Assembly: GCA_961205875.1 (NCBI GenBank)
Contig: OY540811.1
Location: forward strand, 19,337,248-19,401,247
Direction: 5' to 3'
Source of the DNA: Sialis fuliginosa
Lineage: Eukaryota > Arthropoda > Insecta > Megaloptera > Sialidae
DNA length: 64,000 bases
The position numbers were made by a program, and so were the translations under genes. The number at the start of each line of letters is the position of its first letter. Positions within the stretch are counted from its first letter, which is position 1. Below are positions 38,105 through 51,949 of the stretch, piece after piece. Below the pieces are notes generated by a model, which saw only the letters and a list, made by a program, of their open reading frames with translations, did not search any database and was not told where the DNA came from.

Positions 38105-41059
38105 CCGTGTTTTTATCGTATAATCGTTCAACTTTTCGCAGTACAGTGAACATATTAAGGAATACGGATCAAAATATTTTCATTGCGGAAGCTTTAACAC
38201 AATAAGGTCAGGTAATATAACATATATGTTTTTAAATAATGGTCTTACTAATGACAAAATAATGTTCCACACTGTATGTATTTTCTTTTTATATAAAAAG
38301 AAAATTTTAGTCAGATAATTAAAATCGTAAATCATTAATGTTATATCTTATCTCAATGACCTAGTTTTTTTATCTTTAAAGCTACAAAGTTTGCAGTAAT
38401 TTTATAGCTGAAACAGGCGTTGGTATATCACATATTGTTATTATATATTTTAATGGAATTATATAATTCTTATCAACTATTTACATTTGTAGCTAACCTG
38501 TGTATCTCAATCCAATTCAATTCCCGCGTTTATATTTAATCTTGTCGAAGAGATTTATATATTAATGAATTCGATATATTTTATATAATATGTACTTACA
38601 CATTGAACGATTAGTATACTAAAATTTTTACCTGCTTACATCAATTGTAGGTATATGTATAATTTTAAATATTATATTCTGTTATATAATAAACTGTAAA
38701 TGGGAATAAAATTAAAAAGTATATAAATATTTTAATAATCTAAAACCTGAGCTGCTTAATAATAAAATCACCACACACACGTTTGAAAAAAATCGTATAA
38801 TATGACTTCTTGCAGTATTCATTTGTAAGGCTTCGAATATCGGCCATCAGTGACATATTGCGGCAGACATATGCACTGATTATAATAAATGTGGGATAAT
38901 TTTGTACATAAGTCATATTCGAGGGGTGTCTGTACAACAATATACTATGAGTTATGGCGGTTTATATGGGGGTAACGCGTCGCTCTTGTTGTTACTGCCA
39001 AAATTCTCTACAGTCTGCAACAATTGCAGTATGTTTAATCAGAAGGCCCGTGTGCGTATCCCGCTGTTTTATATTATGTTTGGATGTACCTAAGTTGGTT
39101 TTTATTGGTCTTTTTGAACGATGTAAAAAAATTGGTGAAAATTTAAAATTAGACACATTTTGTATATTTTATTATAAATTAGTTCAAACTATTAACAAAT
39201 AGGGATACACAGCTTATATCCAGAATTTATTTAGATCATCTTGAAATTTTGAATTGCTAATAACAATATTAAGTAAAAAAACAATATTGAAAGTTAAACA
39301 ATAATTTCTACAATCCTTATTAATATTGTACAGTTTTTTTTGATTCAGCTATTATTGTTATTATCATTATTTTTATGGGATGTATACGGAAAACTCGTTT
39401 GTGTTTATTTCGTCTCAAGTACTTACTATGTTCGTGTATCACATAAATAAAAACCCATTGAAAACTAGTTACAATAATGTGGTTGCCTAATGTTATTTTT
39501 TGTACACCTTTGATCACCGGTCGTTTTGTATTTATGTTTATAATTTGAAATGTATAATATTCTGCAGACGCCCTTTAATATATATCTTCCCTATTCATAA
39601 ATAATCAACCCTTAACTTTGAGTTACTTGCAAGAAGATTTAACCTCGTTAAATCAGATATGAATAATACTCAAAACATTTATTTTAACCTTTTGGAAAAT
39701 CATTTTATACATTTATACAATAATCTAGTCTTTTGAAAAAATCTATTGCAAAAAAATCTAGTCGCATAAATCAAACAACAAATAGTGTGTAATAATTAAG
39801 GATACGTTTAAACGAACATTTATTTAAAGACGTTCACAATGAACCCCCCGAATGATTTATATAACCAAATACAAAAACACTTACGTATAAAAAATAATAA
39901 CTGTACTAGAAAAACCCCGAAAAACCAGGGTATATTAATATTAATTACATACATTCATTCCGGCAAGTATAAGTTGCGGATACAAAAGTTCCGAACTGTA
40001 AAAGCACCAACGGTTTCATTTAAAATAAATATATATACAAGGTTAACCTCAGGAGTGCAATAGAAAAGACACGTTTTTATTCGGGAATGTTTCTGAAATA
40101 TTCAGAAGAGCAGAAGGAGCACAGGGGTCCACAATAGAAGTATGATTAATCATGATTTACAACCGTATACACATAAAGTAAGATTCACCCTATATGGCTT
40201 TAGGGTGGGTCCCGATTATGGTTTAGACACGTGCACGGGAGCTTACAACCCTCGAGAACGCACTACCGGAAACTTAAGAAAAAGACATCTACTATAAAAG
40301 AACCTGATGTGTTAGAGAAATTTAATGCTCGATTTTGTTCATTTTCCTCTTCACGTGTGCTACGCGTTCGTTTTGTTTAGATATTGTGAATTATTGTTGT
40401 TTTTGTGTTTCACCAAGGGTTATAAATGTTGTTGGATATTTAGGTCATGGCAAAAATAGATTTGAACCAAATGGAGGTTATTTAAATTTTGCTTTGGATC
40501 GATTTTCTGTAACTAAAGACAGTCAAACATCCTTCTGTTGAACGACCTTAAGCCTTTTCATATATTTCTATGTAACATATACTAAAAAAAAAATGAAGAA
40601 TAATCCATCGTTAGTTTTATGCCATAAAATGTATTAAAATAAGTGTTATGTAAAGCATAAATTAACATACATTAATTGAAAATAGTATGGCTTGGCCATA
40701 CAATGCACACCCCTTAGACTTTTGAAACTATCGTTTTTTGAAGAATGTTTTTTAAAAATGGCAATTTTCTTATCTTGACTCTCATTTCTTGTAAAAATTG
40801 ATATTAACAGTAATAATACTAGTTTTATAAGTTCATTTGAAAACATAATAAATAAATGACATAACCTCACTTTCAAGTAGTAAGTACATTTAAACAAACA
40901 CAATTAATTTTTTTTAAAACATAACTAAAACTAACATAAACTAAAATATTGGGATCCCTTTTTTGATTGGATTAAATACGAATACCATATAGATAGATCT
41001 CTACAACTTGAGCATTTTATACCAATATCTTGCATATTATTTTGTGGAACATTAAACAT

Positions 41060-41300
41060 TAAGCATAGCCTAACGGCGACCGGTACTTAACTACATAGCG
41101 TCATATCGCGACTCTCCTTTCGCGTTCTTAGAATGACGGTGATAGATCAAGTAGGCACGTTGAAACTACAACGCCGCAACGTATTTGTGATATCACGTAA
41201 CGGAAATACCACAGCCGCGCACCCGATCCAACACTACTTCATGGAAATTACCTGAGAACAAATATGCATACGCGGAATTTTGCGGTGATAGGTCTCTCTT
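41060..41300. promoter_or_regulatory. CpG-rich islet upstream of the 42 kb exon candidate
   Basis: The block is rich in CpG words (ACGGCGACCGG, ATATCGCGACTC, ACGCCGCAACG) in an AT-rich surround. It lies about 0.8 kb before the candidate exon at 42036 and 1.6 kb before cassette 2. It could be an enhancer or a nested promoter. No transcript start is demonstrable. Confidence 0.3.
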
Positions 41301-42035
41301 CTATAAACGATTTGCTTACTCTTTAATTAAGTGATTGAAACTGGTGTGCGGTGATTGAAGAAATTGTGGTCTATACCTTATGTTGATCGAATATTCCGTT
41401 AGGTATTTTATGATAATTATACTGATAAGCAAATTATTTGTGTTGTCATATTTTGAAAAGAATCGATCCAGATGAATATAAATATTTTCATTGCAAACAT
41501 CTATTTTCTTGCAAGTTTTGTTTGTGAAGTTGAACTTTTTGGCTTCTTAACAACCTACGTATTATATGTACTTTATAGAAATTAATATTCGTTCAAACCT
41601 TACACCAAAGGTATTAATATATCATTTAAACAGTTATTAATGTATGTAATAGACGTCATATTAGACAATCGTGGTACATTCGTTAATTAGCATATAAAAT
41701 ACATTACTTAAAATGTTACGAACCATTACGACGCTCTTTTCCAGTCGGTTCCTCTTTTTAGTTTCCTAATAACATACATTTACTTAATGAAGAAACAGAA
41801 AATTGAATATTTATCTAATTTTTTATTGCTTCTAAAATATCGGTTGAGCATTTTAAAACCTAGTAAACCTTACATCACATCATTTTGCTGTAGGGAGATG
41901 CTGCCTAGTTTTCTAATAATAAGATCCTATGGTATTCAAACGAAAGGTTTAAATTGTAGAATGTATGTATTTCTATTTAAAACCTAGTTGGTAACATAGG
42001 AAACCACTCTTCTTTTTTTTTTTGCTCCGACACAG

Positions 42036-42113
42036 CCTCCGATATTTTTCTTTCCAACCAATTACACAAGAAGGCATTCCAAGTATTCTTAAAGACAAGG
42101 GAAAAACTAGTCA
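42036..42113 (+). other. Candidate in-frame exon (78 nt)
   Basis: A very strong pyrimidine tract (TCTTC plus a long T run) ends GACACAG, followed by 78 nt and TCAgtaagt. A second donor, ACGgtaagt, lies 10 nt further on. In phase 1 the block reads SDIFLSNQLHKKAFQVFLK and continues TREKLV without a stop. Both ends are phase 1, as for the cassettes. Phase 2 is also open. It lies 785 bp before cassette 2. The splice signals are good, but no homology is recognised. Confidence 0.33.
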
Positions 42114-42897
42114 GTAAGTTACGGTAAGTCGTAAATATTGTTGAATGTTTTCTTCTTCACCGTTTGTTGACCAATATGTCTAGTTTTTAATTTTTTTTGG
42201 TGCCATTTAATTTTGGTTGCATTTACTATCCTTTTTTCGTAGTTATTTTTGATCCTATCCCAGACACCATTAATCATTCAAATATAAAGTATATATGAGC
42301 AATAGACCGATTTTAAAACACTGTTTAAAACAGCGTATTCTGCTTTCCAGTTAAGTAGTAAATTTATTTTCTGTAACATACAAGTATTATATTCATTCTT
42401 GTATGTAATTAAGGATTGTATTTCATATTTTCTTACCGACTCCTTAACAAAGTATCGGCCGTGTTTTATAATAATTATTGGATATGTCTTATGGAGAGAA
42501 CACATTGCATTTTACGCTAGTTTGCATCGGCCATTGATAAGGGATTGTAAATTATCGACAAATTGTGTTAATACAATGGATTTATGAATTTTTATAGTTG
42601 TCATAGAGTTCTATTGTATCGATGAATGTTTGTACAGATTTTTTTTTAAATTGATATCGCGCGTATTTAAACAGCATTACTGTCGTTCTAAGAATTATAA
42701 GTTGACTTTTGTGTGAGCGTAGGAAATATACATACACATATACATTTTATACAATTTGTTTTTAGTATGTATATGTTTTATATTGTAATAGTGATCCTTC
42801 GATAGATATACAGCTTAAAAATTTATTATAACATGTTTCTTGATACATTTATAATTTGTTTTACATAATGTTAATACGTTTTTTCTTTTTGTTACAG

Positions 42898-42948
42898 GTA
42901 ATTATCAAAAAATACTCTGTGAAGCTAACGCTATACTTGTTCAATTAT
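42898..42948 (+). other. Myc: Recursive-splice-site microexon 2 (51 nt)
   Basis: TTTTCTTTTTGTTACAG directly precedes GTAATTATCAAA, and the block closes at TTATgtaagtctta, 51 nt later. The phase-1 reading is GNYQKILCEANAILVQL, open throughout. The intronic flank (TTTTTGTTACAG), the first 12 exon bases and the donor region match cassette 1, while the middle is unrelated. Fifty-one nucleotides is also the length of the Ubx mI and mII microexons in Drosophila, the classic recursive-splicing case. Inclusion in Myc mRNA is inferred from phase only. Confidence 0.6.
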
Positions 42949-43734
42949 GTAAGTCTTATTATATTATCAGATTTATAAAAAAAGATAACAACAAATTAAA
43001 CACCAACAGTAACATAAATTTATGATATCGAGTTTAAAAATACATATCCTTGAAATGATCAGATATTCTATTTTATGAATTGTTATATCATGATAATGTA
43101 TAAAAATATATAAGCGCAGATAGCTTGATCGACATGTATATCTTATCAAAAATAATTATATAGAACATGAAACAATTGCAATACTACGGAGCACAGAAGA
43201 TGTGATCCGGTGCTCTTGGCATTGTAGAGACTGGCTTTGAAGTGAGTATATTTTGAAGAAAAATATGTTATCTTTTCTAAACGTATGGTATTTTGAGAGA
43301 AATAAATCAAAAAGACGGTGGACATGAAACGAAAGAAATACATGAATTCAAAGACAATATATTTTTTTAACATCTTGTTTGAAATGTCTTAATTTTATTT
43401 GTACCATTTGATTGAACGAATGGCATTTGGAAATTTATTTTCTGTTATATATTGATACAAGATACAACATATATACTATATTATCTCAAGCTACGATTTT
43501 CGTTAGTTTCTTGCATTATCATAGAGAATGTACTTGTGATATATTTGTCTTGATAAAAAATTATGTAGTTTTCTCTCATACGTTTAGGTATTATATTTGA
43601 AAAACAATCGATATAAATAAATAAATACAACCCAACTTGTGTGTTTGAACACAAAAAATTGCATTGTTCAAATACATTGATAGTTTTCATTACACGAACA
43701 AACACACACACACACATAATATTTACGATCGGTA

Positions 43735-43950
43735 TGATTACATTCGATCACGTTAGCCGCGCATGTATATTGTATATGTGTGTGTTTCGCGCGGGAGTGG
43801 GCGTGAATGCAACAAGAAGTCGAGCGCATACCGGACATTCCGATGTGTCAGTGCGTTCGGCATCACCGCCACCGATCGGCTGTAACTAACCGGCCAAGCA
43901 ATCGACTAGACGCCGTCGTTAAGTCAACAAAAAGCCGGTTATACATAATG
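43735..43950. promoter_or_regulatory. CpG-rich islet beside AC and TG tracts
   Basis: An AC microsatellite at 43701-43717 is followed by CpG-dense sequence with GCCGCGC, TTTCGCGCGGG and CACCGCCACCG words, and a TG tract in between. It has the same CA/TG-plus-CpG layout as the other islets. Confidence 0.3.
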
Positions 43951-44164
43951 TGTACTGTTCTTGGTATATTGTTTCATATATCTACGGCATTAATTAGAAT
44001 TGTAAATATACTTTTATAGTAAAACCTCGAGATTAGAACCTGGACAGAATTTATCAGATCATTTTTTAAATATCTGCATTAAAAAAGATTGAAGACTTCG
44101 TTGATTTAAGTATACATTTTACATGATTTTTGAGTAAAATTTAATCCGAATATGTCCACTGTAA

Positions 44165-44339
44165 GGGCGTTTTTCCACACACCGGCAAAACCGGAGCCGT
44201 TTACAATGTAATCAAATCAGAGCTTTTCCACTTAGACCGGCCCGGCTAATTTGCCGGTAACGACACCGACACCGTCAAATGCTGCCGACGTTGAATTCGA
44301 CAATCGGTACCGGTTTTGCCGGTATGTGGAAAAACGGCC
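44165..44339. mobile_element. 175-bp MITE with TAA target duplication
   Basis: The left end GGGCGTTTTTCCACACACCG and the right end, whose complement starts GGCCGTTTTTCCACATACCG, are inverted repeats of about 30 bp with two mismatches. TAA flanks both ends (44162-44164, 44340-44342). A three-base TWA duplication points to PIF/Harbinger. The interior is CpG-rich and non-coding. Confidence 0.75.
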
Positions 44340-46149
44340 TAATAATTATGTTTGCATTTATAGTTACTTAAAAATGTATTTAAGTACTTTTGTAAAATAA
44401 ACTTTTTTTTGTATAAAGAACGTACTAGCACTTATTAAGTACATTTTTTGTAGTTATGATATTTATATATACATATAAATGTGTAAAAAAGAAATTTAGT
44501 TCATTGAATATAACCGATAAATTTTCAGAACATTAAATATCTATAATTATAATAAAAAAAGTTATGATCTATATGTATGATTGATATATTTTATAAGCAT
44601 ATTAATGTTTACTGTTCCAATTTATTCGTAATGCATACATTAACAATGACTAAGAACAAATTATTATTAATTATTGTACCTATTTAAACTGCGTTTAGAA
44701 AATTTATTTTAAATAAATGCCAGCAACTTTCAACTGCCACACATTGCGACTGCCCGGGGGTAAAAAATTTTGCGAATTTTAAATTGAATACGTATATATT
44801 GTTTTTATATGATAATAGATGGCTTTAATACTTAAGCCAATGCTGTTATTAAAATAGCTAATTTTAGATTATTCATCTAAATAGATTAGATCATATAATA
44901 TATTGATTGTCATAATTAATTACTATACCATTTTTGTAAATAGTGTAGTTATATATAGGTTTTTTGCACTGTGTTTATATTGGAAAGCAAATATTTTAAT
45001 TTATTGTTAATGCTTTATTTTTTACCGACCTAGATTTTTATTTGAAAAAGAACCATTTTTACGCCTGATACAGAAACGTGACTAAAGTTTTTTATTCTGA
45101 ATAAATCAAATTCTCTTCCACAATGACATCAGTCAAGTTTTCATTCATGAACTTCACGCTTTCTTGATTATTTATTTGTTGATACGTCGGAAGATAATTA
45201 AAAGTTAAGAAAGGTTTTTTTGTTGCAAAATGATTACGTTTCCTCTATGTTAACATTGCACTTTTGTCAATAAAAATCCTAAGTTACTCTTTCAATAAAA
45301 TGGATTTGATATAAAAAACTGTTGTTTTTCATTTATTTTTTTTTTACAAAACAACAAAATTAGAATTAATAATTTGTTCTATTATTTATATTGACTTTAA
45401 AAGTATAATTTCATATACGAGTATATGTATATGTAATGTAATATGCAAATCTAAAACAAATAGGTACTTTAAAGGGTTAAGGTTCGAGTATTAACAGTCA
45501 TCTTTGTAGAAAATAGACTCATACTATTTCTGTTCAAACATGATTCAGCTTTTTTGGAGTATGAAAATCGTTAATGTTTGCAAGACGGCACAATATTATT
45601 ACGCATTGGATTTTTGATCCTATCTGGGTTGAAAAAACAAACATGTAAAGAACTTGTGAGTCAGCGTAGGTTTTTATACCTTAAAAAGCATTTATTTCAC
45701 GTGATTCTAGCATGTTGTTGCACATTTGCTGGTTCAAAGAAATGCGGTTTAATATTTCGTATATGACATGCTCCAACATGTGTATATGTGGAACTAAAAA
45801 CATATTTATACATGTATTATACGGGTTTTTTTTAGCTTTAAGTTAATATTCCTTAAACTATTAAACCTATATATAAGCTCGTTGTGAAGTTATGTACATT
45901 GTAGATTATTCCTTGAAGTGGCTTTCAGTTGATCCATAACCACCACAAAAATGCGACCGAAGAAATAGTTAAATATCGCCGCAGAAGAATCAAGTAAGAA
46001 TTAATTTCATGATTTTTATTTTTACATATAATTCTAGTTAACTTGCCAACGTTTCGTCGTGGAGATTGATAATAAATAAAAGATATATGTTATTGATTAT
46101 CCTGAAGACTTCCAATTGACATATCTATATTATCTATATACAAAAACAT

Positions 46150-46620
46150 TTCCTGAAATAAAATGTTGCAATTATGGTCTCGGGTTTCGTTTATTCCGGT
46201 CGCACACATATTGGAGGAAATTCTTGAGATAAAAGTGGTGGTAGTTGTGTGTATTTTCGCTAGTATCACTATACACAACAACACTAATTGTGTTTTATGG
46301 ACACCCGATGTAGGCAGGATACTGATTCATTCGCTAAATATAGAACTGGAGCGCGCATTTGCAGTGGCGGTGCGTCATCTATTGTCGTGGGGGGTTATTG
46401 GATTTCATTTATATATAACATACATATATGAGAAACTAACTCATTTACTCATAATCAAATTCCGTCATTGCGATCACACACCCGCACTGTGGAGACAACG
46501 CCGCGCCGATGCGTATTATATGATTACGTAATACATTGTTTGGAATTTTTGTGTCTGTTAAGCGTTCACACACGCGTTTTTTTCAGTACTCCCTCTCTCA
46601 GTCGGTTGTCCTGCAATGGT
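46150..46620. promoter_or_regulatory. GC-richer islet with overlapping open frames
   Basis: CpG-bearing sequence runs with interruptions from about 46180 to 46620. Two + strand frames, 122 codons from 46163 and 136 codons from 46468 (the latter from a TTG), overlap here. They match no family I recognise, and their hydrophobic stretches are what T-rich DNA gives by chance. I favour a non-coding islet. Confidence 0.25.
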
Positions 46621-49179
46621 AACAATGTGTATTGTTTGAATATGTGCGGAAATATTATCATAATGCTGTATATGTTTCCGATTTTTATGTTTATTAAATA
46701 TGGTAACGTGCATACTGCATATATATGGCTTTCTTTTTTGTTACTACTCTGCGTCTTAAGGTATTTATTAAGTAATAATGCAGAGGCTTATCTCTGTATA
46801 ACTGTAGATGGGTTTAGTAAGATTAATGGGTGTTGTGGATGTAATTCTATTGTAGATAAAATCTTTAATCTACATTGAAGAATCTGGACTTCTGGCTATA
46901 AACTGCGTTATGTTTCTTTTATTCTGTTGTCGATGATTCGTTACACTTATGATGTAGCAAAGGGCTGAGAAAGTTTGTAATATTTTCTCAATGATCATTA
47001 AGATGTTCATATCACTAAAACTTGTTTAAAAAATCTACTTATTATTACTATTGATAGATAAAATGGGTATAATACGATTTAATTAAAATGAAATCAGATA
47101 ACAGTATCAATAAATTATATAAAAATATATTGTTGAAGTGTTATACATATGTGTATATAAATAACATAGTATGTATATCTATATAATATACACAATACTT
47201 GAAATCTGAAAATCCGGTATGTGTGAAAAATGAATCGTTAAATTTTATTGGACCCAAACGAAAGCTATATATAAATAAATGTATCTAAATTACACTTAAT
47301 TTAAATTCCCTGACAACATTCAGGTATGCCCCACCCACTACGTAAAAAATATCTCATTTTTGACTTGTAATTAATGGAGTGATATAAAAATGAATTATAA
47401 TATTTGATAGACCAAATAGATAACAGGTTGTTACCGGTCGATTGTTGACGAGGAAGGGTGTGGGGGAGGGGGTAGATAGTGGGGTTCAATGATCTTCGTG
47501 TGTTGAGATATTTGGTTGCAAAAAATCTGAACTTATTTATACAGTGACGGATCAGCTACTTGCCGAAATTTAATCTGGCACTTGTTACATAATACCTGTT
47601 TTCGAACTTGTAAATTAATGGGTAATGTTTTCTTTTTTCTTATAAAGAAAATGATCTTGAAATTAATAGTTTTTGAGTATTTATAGTTTTGGCGTAGGTA
47701 TTGATTATTGTCGAATTTAAACTGAGATTCTGAAACATTAAGTTTCTTAGCTTCTGGGTTTAAATCACGTGTTTAATAGATTAAAATTATGAAGAATATT
47801 AATAAATATCCAAAAATATAAATTTTGTATTAGTTTATTTATTTACTCTAAAATTATTATTATTGTTTATCTTTCAAAAATATTATTCGCACTGATACGA
47901 AATGAATTACAAAATATCGAACCTTGAGCTACATAAAATAAAATTAATAACGATCAATTAATCGTCCGTTTACTAATCGTGATTAATTTTGGTTAATGCA
48001 ACTCACCATAGCTGTATCCACGAAACTTTACAGAGAAAAAACAATTATAAATGAGTACAAGAGCATTACAAATATTTTAACACGAGCCATCCATACAGGT
48101 TGACGTTATATGTATTTACTACAATTTAGTACAAAATATTTCTGGTATGCTGAATACATCACTGTACTACATACATAAAAAAACTAACATACTACATGTT
48201 GATCGGGCGTATTGACTTTATAAATTAGTGGTGTCATTTTTCAACACTGTGGTAATATTTCATTACCTGCCTGTTTCAAGGTAATTAATGCAAGGAATTA
48301 GGAACCGGGTTCTTGACAATGACACCGTCTATTTCGTAATAACATTTTCATTCATAGCTTTTACTGCGTGTTATTGTAAATTGTAATATATAGGTATCTT
48401 TTTAATATTTAATAATTAGTATTATTATAAACTTTTCATTGACTTTTATTTTAATGTAAACATTTCAGTTGTCTACAATTAAAGAGAGAAATAATAATAA
48501 TCAAATTAAAATATACACATATATCTACGGTACTAATACTAGTACTTCTCCCCCATGGTCTTTCCCACGTGTATTTGAAAATCAGTGAATACTGATGCGT
48601 CTGGCTTTTCTGATTTTCGAAAAAAAAATTCGAGACAGCACTCAAAAAGTTTTATATTTACGTCACAACTTCCATTGATCCTTTACATTCTTATACATCT
48701 TATTAAAAATATTACATTTTTCATAATACGTGCCTGTCCTAAGTAGTCTATAATTTTTTGTTTGTTATCAATATCACAATTACCTTTGATTTCCTCTTTT
48801 CATTTTTTTTTATCAAAAAATATTAATTGTAAATTTTCTTAATACGTGTCTGAACTAATTAGTTATTATAATTTGTTTTTCTTCTCATTTTTTTATTAGA
48901 AACTATTCTTGTCAATTTTTTTGTATACGTGTCTGCCGTAAATCAATTATTATATTGTCTAAACTTATTCTAGAGTCTTATGTCCGATATTAGAAAGGAG
49001 CTACCAAATTTGCAAGCTTTCAGATGGGGTATTAATTCAATGATACTTCAACTTATTATAACACAGTTGGCGACTCTGACCGTACAAAATAATTTTCATA
49101 ATATCACCACTGTTTTAATACCATTGGTGTTTATTTACTACGCGTGCGCGAAACTTGCCAAACACTTCATGAAATTTTA

Positions 49180-49285
49180 AGAGAACTGTCAGATTAGTTT
49201 GATACCTCATTTGAAAGTGCTTGCAAATTTTCATCAAAATCGGCTCAATAGTTATCATCGTTTGAAGTCAGAATAAATGTAGACA
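49180..49285. repeat. Probable transposon-derived fragment
   Basis: TTTCATCAAAATCGGCTCAA followed by TAGTTATCATCG resembles a widespread insect repeat tail. No element boundaries were found. Confidence 0.3.
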
Positions 49286-50044
49286 AATTGATTATTTTGC
49301 CTGAAATAAAAAAATTCGAGATATTATTTTATATATTATATATTATTTATATATTAGTATTGATTACGTTTAATGAAAATGAAAAAAAGGAAAAGTATGT
49401 ATAGGTGAGACTTAATTCAAGGTCTCCTTACTTACCTCGGTCAATGCACCAGTCTAGTGTATTTGTATATTTTGAAATAGTAAAAAACTCGTGTTTGAGA
49501 TATTAGACATGCTAGATTGAATCAAATCAATAAAAACGTTCTTTTTGTGGCAGTTGCAGTTTCATGAAACGTCCAAACCTTTTTTAGCGTGCTTGTTTTT
49601 AAGCATTTTTCGTTGTCTGATATGATTAAAAAGTGGGGGATTTTTAAGTATACAGAAAAGTATGCTTTTTCAAGTCCAATATATTCGAGTGATAGACTAA
49701 TGTAGATAATAAATTGAAAAATTACAAATATTTTTTAGTCACAGTCAAATAATATATAATTTCAGTACAATATAAGGAAAGTTTTTATCTGAAAAATCAA
49801 TTAAGATATGATTCATCAGCAGTCTATCATTACACCATTAAACCAAAACACAAATAATCGTTTTACTAGCTTCGTTCAAACCATCTAACTACAGATTCTA
49901 GTTGCAAGGGTTATAATCAAAATCCTCCCCCTAATAATCAAAGAATCCCCATAACTTGCTACCAACAACATGCAACGCTTGTTAAAATTCATTAACCCTG
50001 GTCTGGAGAGTGAAATAGACAGAGAGCAAGATAAAACAGCTAAA

Positions 50045-50275
50045 ATCTACACTGGTATATCACTAGCGGAAAGAGTGAGACACGGCGTGTGTGTATATGT
50101 TTGTGTGTGTGTTGATAATGAATCAGTCCAGTCGTTGCAGCTATGTGCATTGAGGTAGGTTGGGATTGCATAGCGTAAATGCAGTATTGATTTTAGACGG
50201 GAGTATTCTATGTGCATTACTACGACTGACAATGAAGTACGCCGGGCGTTTTCAAGTTCCAGTCATGTCTGCAGT
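50045..50275. promoter_or_regulatory. GC-richer islet with TG tract
   Basis: GTGAGACACGGCG is followed by a TG-rich tract (50085-50112) and further mixed-GC sequence including GTACGCCGGGCG. Open frames on both strands are short and overlap each other. Confidence 0.25.
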
Positions 50276-51949
50276 TGTAGGAAATGTATATAGTAGTGTA
50301 ATACATATGCCGTAGTACACGTGTGGAAATTCTGATTAATGTAGCAAGAATATTTGTTTAATTTTATCGGGAAATTGCAAAAAAGTCTTAAACTTTTTAA
50401 AATAAACTAAATAATTAACAACAAATGTCAATTTGCGCTGTCAAATACGCAACTATATGTATATTTTGGGATCGGTGGATTAAAAAAAACTGCTTAAATA
50501 AGTTTTTATTCTGATAACAGATGAAGTATAAAAAATTTGTCATTCTGATTTTAGTTTATATTTTTATAACAGAAAATTAAAACCAATCGATATGAAAACA
50601 AATAAATATGAAGACTAATGCGCTCTTATAGAAAATGTAAACTTTTAACTGGGCTGCTGAAGAAATTTTAAAAAAATAATGCTCAACGAATATATTTTAT
50701 TGTTAGATCGATACTAATAAGCTATTTGGGGTACGCAATATTCTGACTTCAAATTAGTTTTCATGAACATATGTATAATTTAAAATAATTATTTGGACTG
50801 TTTGCTTAAAAATTATCTGTACAGAAAACGTGACATGTGACTACATAAATTAAAATAAAATCAACTAATTTACATAAAACATTAGATTTATTGTACATTA
50901 TGGTATGGAATGTCAGAATAGTCAATTTATATATGCCGATAAAGCAAACACAGTGTATAAAACAATAATGATCCTCGTTTTGTTCAGGAAGTAATATCAC
51001 AATGATTTGTTGAAAACGTGTTTAGAAAAATCTAGTTTATCAAAAACAAACATGTTTAGAGATATAACATGTTTAAAACCTAAGGACATTTTTATACTAT
51101 TAAATCAAAATGACATTTTTTGTTTATATTCTTACGAAATAGTCGTAGGTATTTATGATAATTTATATTGTTAAGTTTTTGTTATGTACAGTCTCATATT
51201 TATTGGAGAATATAAATATAATTATAATTACTTCTACTAAAATATCTGTAATTAAATAATATATATTCTACGATAAATAAATCATATAGTTTTAGAAATC
51301 TAGTACAGCATCTTTTATGAAACTATTAAGACGGAAATAAGATTTATGTACTCTATAATAGGTCATTTCATAGAAAGAATACGAACACACGCATTCCAGC
51401 TTAGGTTAATTTGCAAATATTGCTTTTAAATATCAAAGTTCATGCATGTCGTGATACAAAAAATAATTAATACACGTCTATGCAATGACTTAGCCAGTTT
51501 CTTTTTTTGGTGCTTGTAAAATAACTGCTATTGACAATAAGTCTTTATACATTACCTATATAGGTACAGTTTAGAGTTATGCAAATATGGTTAAAAAAGT
51601 TTATAATCGTTTGCGTTTTTTTATAATAAATAAACTACTGTGGCCACCACAGAACTTTTTTATATAGACATTATTATATCTTGAAAACAGTTCGTTGTAT
51701 CGAAAAAAATGGATATATATAAATTGATAATGCTATGAGATAAAATATAAGAAGTATTTTTTTGTAATTTATATTATAAGTACTAGATACTAGATACTAA
51801 CTTACATATTTTTTATTATTAGGTTTAATTAAATCATAGTATAACATTCTTTATTCATTAGAAAACAGTATATTAAACTGAAATAGATTAAACAAAATAT
51901 AATGTCCATGAAGTTAGCAGAGCAAAGTCAGCAAAACAAAAGTTCACTT

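Larger units (their letters stand above)
25977..42897 (+). other. Intron segment between cassettes 1 and 2
   Basis: This is about 16.9 kb of AT-rich sequence. It contains a hAT-type MITE at 27685-28074, TE-like fragments near 31.2 and 33.2 kb, a MITE at 35109-35295, CpG islets near 35.65 and 41.2 kb, an inverted repeat at 38051-38104, a GC-richer stretch with short open frames at 39.8-40.55 kb and a candidate exon at 42036-42113. The stretches 26.0-27.6, 28.1-31.1 and 35.8-38.0 kb show nothing recognisable. Confidence 0.55.

Noticed and set aside
39014..39028. 15-nt block reading CNNC between CTCTACAG and GTATGT
   Set aside because: It is too short to be distinguished from chance.
46163..46878. 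Two overlapping + strand frames of 122 and 136 codons
   Set aside because: There is no recognisable family, one starts at TTG, and the hydrophobic content is explained by T-rich DNA. They are kept only as part of a GC-richer islet.
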